From Alteromonas indica (GTDB taxonomy: Bacteria; Pseudomonadota; Gammaproteobacteria; Enterobacterales; Alteromonadaceae): a stretch of 64,000 nt of DNA. The position numbers were made by a program, and so were the translations under genes. Below are positions 60,355 to 64,000 of the stretch, in pieces; positions within the stretch are counted from its first letter, which is position 1, and the number at the start of each line of letters is the position of its first letter. The stretch is taken from positions 205,151 to 269,150 of the forward strand of contig PYVY01000007.1 in assembly GCA_003056425.1 (NCBI GenBank), given 5' to 3'. The notes beneath the pieces were generated by a model. It ran no database searches. It was not told the origin of the DNA and saw only the letters and a list, made by a program, of their open reading frames with translations.

Positions 60355-61146
60355 ATGACTAATAGTTCACTGCACCTACAGCAGGGTAGCCTTGTATGTG
60401 TAGGGCCAGGGATGACGCTAGGCGCGCATATGTCGGCACGATGTAGAAGCCATATTGAACACGCTCAGGTAGTTTTTACCAATTGCCATCCGCTGATGGA
60501 AGCCTGGATTTCCACTATGAATGCAGATGTACGTTCGCTTCAGCATCTCTATGAAGAAGGAAAAGACAGGCGCGACACCTATCAGGAAATGATTGCGTTG
60601 ATCATGGAGCAGTTACGCCGGAATAAAAGGGTGGTAGGGGCTTTTTACGGTCACCCAGGGGTTTTTGCCCAAGTGCCTCACCATGCTATAGCACAGGCTC
60701 GAAAGGAAGGCTTTTCGGCGTCGATGGAACCGGGTATATCTGCAGAGGATTGTTTGTACGCCGACTTGGGCATTGACCCGGGGGCATTTGGCTGCCAGCA
60801 TTTTGAAACCAGCCAGTTTATGATTTATCAACGTCAGTTGGATACCGCTGGCTACCTTATTTTATGGCAGGTGGCTTTAGCAGGAGATCTGTCGATCTCA
60901 AAACGCGTTAGCTCCTCCGCCCAGCGCCGGGTTTTACTCGATTTATTACTTGAGCATTACCCCGCTGAACATGAGGTGATTTTATATGAGTGTCCGACCC
61001 TGATTACTGATACAGTACGCCAGGATAGGGTACGGCTCGATACGCTGGCAGATATAGCGTTGTCACCAGTTACCACACTGGTCTTGCCCCCGGCCCAACG
61101 CCTGGTTCGTAATCAACGTGTTATTGATAAATTAATGCAACTATAA
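60355..61146 (+). CDS. Tetrapyrrole-methylase-fold peptide N-methyltransferase, split-borosin type (predicted)
   Basis: A 263-residue SAM-dependent methyltransferase of the tetrapyrrole methylase superfamily. The glycine-rich SAM loop is GSLVCVGPGM (11-20). The segments RRDTYQEM (72-79), AFYGHPGVFAQV (96-107), MEPGISAEDCLYADLGIDPG (124-143) and QHFETSQFM (148-156) are, from memory, the hallmarks of the Shewanella split-borosin methyltransferase SonM. Residues Y66, R72, Y76 and Y98 fall in the order of the catalytic Tyr/Arg set described for OphMA-type backbone N-methyltransferases. A porphyrin methylase is unlikely since no tetrapyrrole genes are near. No Shine-Dalgarno precedes the ATG. First gene of a three-gene unit with the putative precursor peptide (24-base gap) and a GGDEF protein. 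Confidence 0.85.
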   Translation: MTNSSLHLQQGSLVCVGPGMTLGAHMSARCRSHIEHAQVVFTNCHPLMEAWISTMNADVRSLQHLYEEGKDRRDTYQEMIALIMEQLRRNKRVVGAFYGHPGVFAQVPHHAIAQARKEGFSASMEPGISAEDCLYADLGIDPGAFGCQHFETSQFMIYQRQLDTAGYLILWQVALAGDLSISKRVSSSAQRRVLLDLLLEHYPAEHEVILYECPTLITDTVRQDRVRLDTLADIALSPVTTLVLPPAQRLVRNQRVIDKLMQL

Positions 61147-61170
61147 CCGCTTAATAAAATAAGGATTATT

Positions 61171-61383
61171 ATGAGTGCGATAGAATTGTTGGCAAAGTTA
61201 GCCTCTGATGTGACATTGTCTTCCCAGGAGCTGACCCCCGAACAGCGCGAATCAATTGAAGCAGTAAAAGCTGAGGCGACGCAAATTAACGCGATTATGG
61301 CTATTGTGGAGCCTACTGATCCAAACGAACCTGGGCGTCAGCCCGATGACGACACGCCACAAAAAGATCCCAAATTCCACTAA
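61171..61383 (+). CDS. Putative borosin-like RiPP precursor peptide
   Basis: A 70-residue protein with AAGGA six bases before its ATG. Residues 1-40 should form helices (SAIELLAKLASDV, then LTPEQRESIEAVKAEATQ), suiting a recognition domain for the methyltransferase. A short hydrophobic stretch INAIMAIVEP follows at 39-48, then a hydrophilic tail rich in Asp and Pro (PTDPNEPGRQPDDD..., to residue 70). It has no signal peptide, cysteine or transmembrane segment. Size, order and position directly after a SonM-like methyltransferase match split-borosin precursor genes. The hydrophobic stretch is the best guess for the methylated core. It lies only two bases before the diguanylate cyclase gene. 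Confidence 0.7.
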   Translation: MSAIELLAKLASDVTLSSQELTPEQRESIEAVKAEATQINAIMAIVEPTDPNEPGRQPDDDTPQKDPKFH

Positions 61384-61385
61384 GT

Positions 61386-63110
61386 ATGATTCGCAAATGG
61401 CTTTTGTGCTGCCTGCTGTGGAGTGCCTCTTTATTTGTTTATGCAGATAACCAGGCGCTTTTGGCAAAAACAGAAGCATTAAGACTTAGCGATCCTAGCA
61501 CTGCAATGGGGTTGCTTAGCGAGGTTGATCAAAACAGTTTAAATCAGGCTGAACGATTGCGTTACCGCTATCTTGAAGCTTATTTAAGTACGTTTAATGG
61601 CGATCTCGACCACACTTTAGCGATGTACAGCGCGCTACTTGAGGATGTGCCTGAATCCGCGTTACGGATTCGGGTATTAACCTCAATGTTAGGGGTGGCA
61701 TCTTATAAAAAGAATTGGCGACAAAGTTTTGAACTGGCGGGCAGTTTAGATGATTTACTTGAACAGGTAAGGGCACCCGAGCTGCAACCAGAGGCTTACA
61801 AGGGCTTACTGGTATTCTATAATAATGTAGAACAGCAGGATATTGCACTGGTTTATGCGTCGCGTATTTTAAACCACACATTGGCTACCAAAGAGAGTAA
61901 ATGTTTTGCATTGACGATGCGTAACGAAATTAATCTTAAACGTCAGGCGGTTAATGAAAATGCGTTTTATGATGCCATCTCGTTGTGTGAAAGTGCGAAG
62001 CAACCTTATTATGTTACGTTCAATAATGTTCATTTATTTGAGTTTTACTTAGAACAACAGGAGTTGGATAAAGCGCAAATAATTGCTCAAGATGCGCTAC
62101 GCAAAGTTAATAGTGTTGATTTTATCTACCTACGCAGTAGTTTTATCGCCGCATATGCTCGATTAAAAGCCGCAATGGGTGATACTGAAGAAGCCCGTAA
62201 ACTGGCCCTTGATGTCTTACAGTTAGATAAAGCTGAGCAGTTTCAGGAGTCGTTGATAGATGCTTATCAGCTGTTGTCGACACTTGAGGCTGATGCAGGA
62301 AATTTTGCTCAAGCCTATGCCTACCTAACGACGCTAAATCGCCTGGAAGCCTCTTTTCATAGCGAGCAGGTGGCAAAATCTCTGGCCTTGCAGCAAGCAC
62401 GCTTTGACCTGAAAAATAAAGAAAGCCAGATTGAATTGTTGGATAAAAAGAATCAGCTACTGAGCACCGAATCAGAGCTGGTTCAAGAGCAGGTTCAAAG
62501 TATGATTATGGCGCTGGGCTTAGCTGTTTTCGCTGTGATAGCGTTATTGTTTTGGTCCTATCGTACTCGTCGCCTGCAAAACCGACTACGCCATTTAGCC
62601 ACCACCGACGCCCTTACCGGGGTATATAACAGGGGCCATTTTGCCGAACGTTCGCAGCAACTTATCAGCAAAGCAAGTGACAATAGCCAGCCTATATCAT
62701 TGATATTTTTTGACCTGGACCATTTCAAACGAATTAATGACACCCACGGCCATCAAATAGGGGACTGGGTATTATGTGAAGTGGTTAAAACGATTGAACA
62801 ATGCTGTATTGCCAATAAACATTTAGTGGGGCGAATCGGCGGCGAAGAGTTCGGTATTTTGATGGACAACACCGACCAAAGCACGGCCTTAGCCTTTGCA
62901 GAACGCTGCCGCGAAGCAATCAATACCATAGACACCCACTTCTCAGGTTTTAATTTTAATATCTCAGCAAGTTTTGGGGTTAGCGATACTCGGCAAGTGG
63001 GGTATAACCTTGATAACCTGTTTTCAGCTTCCGATTTAGCGCTTTATCAGTCTAAAAAATATGGTAGGAACCAAGTCTGCGGTTACGACGGTAGCGCATC
63101 TGTTCTGTAA
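61386..63110 (+). CDS. Membrane diguanylate cyclase with periplasmic helical-repeat sensor
   Basis: A 574-residue predicted c-di-GMP synthase. Order: signal peptide (about 1-21), a periplasmic TPR-like helical region (about 22-335), a coiled coil (about 338-372), one membrane helix (373-392) and a cytoplasmic GGDEF domain (about 405-570). The active site is intact: DALTGVYNRGHF, FFDLDHFKRINDTHGH and GGEEF at 485-489. The product-inhibition I-site RxxD is absent (ANKH at that place), so feedback control may be lacking. Its ATG lies two bases after the precursor peptide stop, which suggests co-translation and a functional link. Confidence 0.9.
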   Translation: MIRKWLLCCLLWSASLFVYADNQALLAKTEALRLSDPSTAMGLLSEVDQNSLNQAERLRYRYLEAYLSTFNGDLDHTLAMYSALLEDVPESALRIRVLTSMLGVASYKKNWRQSFELAGSLDDLLEQVRAPELQPEAYKGLLVFYNNVEQQDIALVYASRILNHTLATKESKCFALTMRNEINLKRQAVNENAFYDAISLCESAKQPYYVTFNNVHLFEFYLEQQELDKAQIIAQDALRKVNSVDFIYLRSSFIAAYARLKAAMGDTEEARKLALDVLQLDKAEQFQESLIDAYQLLSTLEADAGNFAQAYAYLTTLNRLEASFHSEQVAKSLALQQARFDLKNKESQIELLDKKNQLLSTESELVQEQVQSMIMALGLAVFAVIALLFWSYRTRRLQNRLRHLATTDALTGVYNRGHFAERSQQLISKASDNSQPISLIFFDLDHFKRINDTHGHQIGDWVLCEVVKTIEQCCIANKHLVGRIGGEEFGILMDNTDQSTALAFAERCREAINTIDTHFSGFNFNISASFGVSDTRQVGYNLDNLFSASDLALYQSKKYGRNQVCGYDGSASVL

Positions 63111-63461
63111 CAAAGACGGTGGCTGTCTCGTTATTCAGCAGGTCAGATAAGGGTGGGTGTCCAAATAGTGTGTTGTAATTAGCTTTAAGGAAATGACGAG
63201 GCTTAATAAGACACCCACCGTGCCGTGCTTAACGAATGCATAAGTAAATAAGCATCGATGAAAAAGAGAGCAGGGTATTCGTGAAGCAAGCGCGACTTAT
63301 GTTCTTTCATTTGTATGATACGAGTAATTTTCACCTCGCCGCGGTAATCAAACGAAGTTAAATTGCGTTAGGCCAACTAATTCTTATAGCCAGTCCACCG
63401 CCTCGGGGAGCCATGTTTCATGTGCTGTAGAGATACATAGAGTTTTAACGAATTAATGTAT
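63111..63461. repeat. Noncoding DNA with inverted GGTGGGTGTC repeats beside the transposase
   Basis: GGTGGGTGTCC at 63152-63162 faces AAGACACCCACC at 63208-63219, an inverted pair separated by 45 bases. The core equals that of the tandem array at 15.3-16.1 kb (AAGACACCCACC on the plus strand). The location between the GGDEF gene and the 3' end of a REP-associated transposase fits REP-like elements flanking such genes. No gene or clear terminator for the GGDEF operon was recognised. Confidence 0.65.
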
Positions 63462-64000
63462 TCACACAGCATTCTTCATAGTTAAGATGCTCGCAGCCCC
63501 TCTAAAATGCTGTTCAAATTTGTGGGTAACCGATAGCCAATGCGCCTGGTCAACGTGAATACGTTCAAGAATGGGTGGCAGCGAAGCGGGTATTACTCCC
63601 TTCTTATTCGCCGCTATGCATCTACCCGTGTAGTCTACCAGGGTAATATAGTCGGTAGTGCTTAGTGGCAAATGAAAGCTGTTACTCATGCCGGTGGGCG
63701 GAATAAAAGGCATGAGCCTGGGCGGCTGTCGCCCGGTCTTAAATGCACGAATGCGGGCCGCGATACTGGTAAAGCGCGCGTTTTCAGGCGCGATAACCAT
63801 GCCCGCCCGTAGTGGGTTCAAATCAACATAGACCATGCAGGATAACAACGCCGCTTCATCCAGTAAGGCTTGAGATTTAAACCTTCCCTCCCAGAAACGC
63901 CCGGTACAGTCATCCTCTTTATTGGCCTGGCGGGCAATGTACTCATTAAGTTCTCGCATAAACCAGCTTATTGATTGAAGACGCTGCCGATAAACTGATA
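63462..64000 (-). CDS. REP-associated tyrosine transposase (Y1_Tnp family), partial at window edge
   Basis: The frame continues in phase to the right edge (SVYRQRLQSISWFMRELNEY...), so this is the C-terminal part, at least 179 codons, of a longer gene; an internal ATG at 63959 is not the true start. The segments ISWFMRELN, NKEDDCTGRFWEGRFKSQ, YVDLNPLRAGM and the late LVDYTGR...PASLPPILERI are characteristic of RAYT-type transposases related to IS200/IS605 single-strand HUH enzymes. The N-terminal HUH motif lies outside the window. These enzymes are domesticated and act on REP-type palindromes. Confidence 0.88.
   Translation of the reverse strand, partial: SVYRQRLQSISWFMRELNEYIARQANKEDDCTGRFWEGRFKSQALLDEAALLSCMVYVDLNPLRAGMVIAPENARFTSIAARIRAFKTGRQPPRLMPFIPPTGMSNSFHLPLSTTDYITLVDYTGRCIAANKKGVIPASLPPILERIHVDQAHWLSVTHKFEQHFRGAASILTMKNAV

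Overview
The window looks like a chromosomal segment of a marine gammaproteobacterium of the order Alteromonadales, most likely family Alteromonadaceae. The evidence is gene order and protein character: the purB-hflD-mnmA-rluE/icd block with a monomeric isocitrate dehydrogenase, cspD/clpS-clpA/infA/bpt-aat-trxB, a HexR-controlled zwf-pgl-edd-glk-eda operon, and dispersed repeats carrying GGTGGGTGTC together with a REP-type transposase. No rRNA, tRNA, CRISPR array or prophage was found.

Layout. 1-2.3 kb: the tail of a membrane transporter gene, an ABC-2 exporter pair and a small membrane protein. 2.4-8.4 kb: a large FAD/Fe-S dehydrogenase (ydiJ), then on the minus strand a GNAT enzyme, the ribosomal oxygenase roxA and a membrane class III adenylate cyclase. 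8.5-15 kb: purB-hflD-mnmA and rluE, divergent from icd. 15.0-16.4 kb: a gene-free region with three tandem ~250-bp repeats. 16.4-22.5 kb: cspD, clpS-clpA, infA, aat-bpt and trxB; clpS, clpA, aat and bpt together make up the bacterial N-degron pathway. 22.8-27.7 kb: yfbV, sprT, sppA, an almost 1-kb gene-free gap and a YdjA-like nitroreductase. 27.8-38.8 kb: central carbon metabolism, with pykA, hexR, the Entner-Doudoroff/oxidative pentose phosphate operon, yeaD and gapA. Sequences fitting the HexR operator lie in front of zwf, pykA and gapA. 39-46 kb: malQ, glgB and glgX (alpha-glucan metabolism). 46-52.8 kb: gnd, msrB, a DUF2989 lipoprotein divergent from a long GAPDH, a TlpA-like protein and an M14 carboxypeptidase. 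52.8-60.2 kb: an AGCS symporter, a translationally coupled operon (zinc ribbon, yeaC, DUF349, small ORF), and DUF2797 with ansA.

The most interesting locus is 60,355-63,110. A tetrapyrrole-methylase-fold enzyme closely resembling split-borosin peptide backbone N-methyltransferases is followed by a 70-residue peptide with the layout of a RiPP precursor. Two bases after that comes a membrane diguanylate cyclase with a periplasmic helical-repeat sensor. This looks like a borosin-type RiPP maturation unit joined to c-di-GMP signalling. The window ends inside a REP-associated tyrosine transposase gene (RAYT) on the minus strand. The noncoding DNA beside it carries the same GGTGGGTGTC core, in inverted orientation, that is repeated in the 15.3-16.1 kb array, which suggests the array is a REP-type family mobilised by this kind of enzyme.
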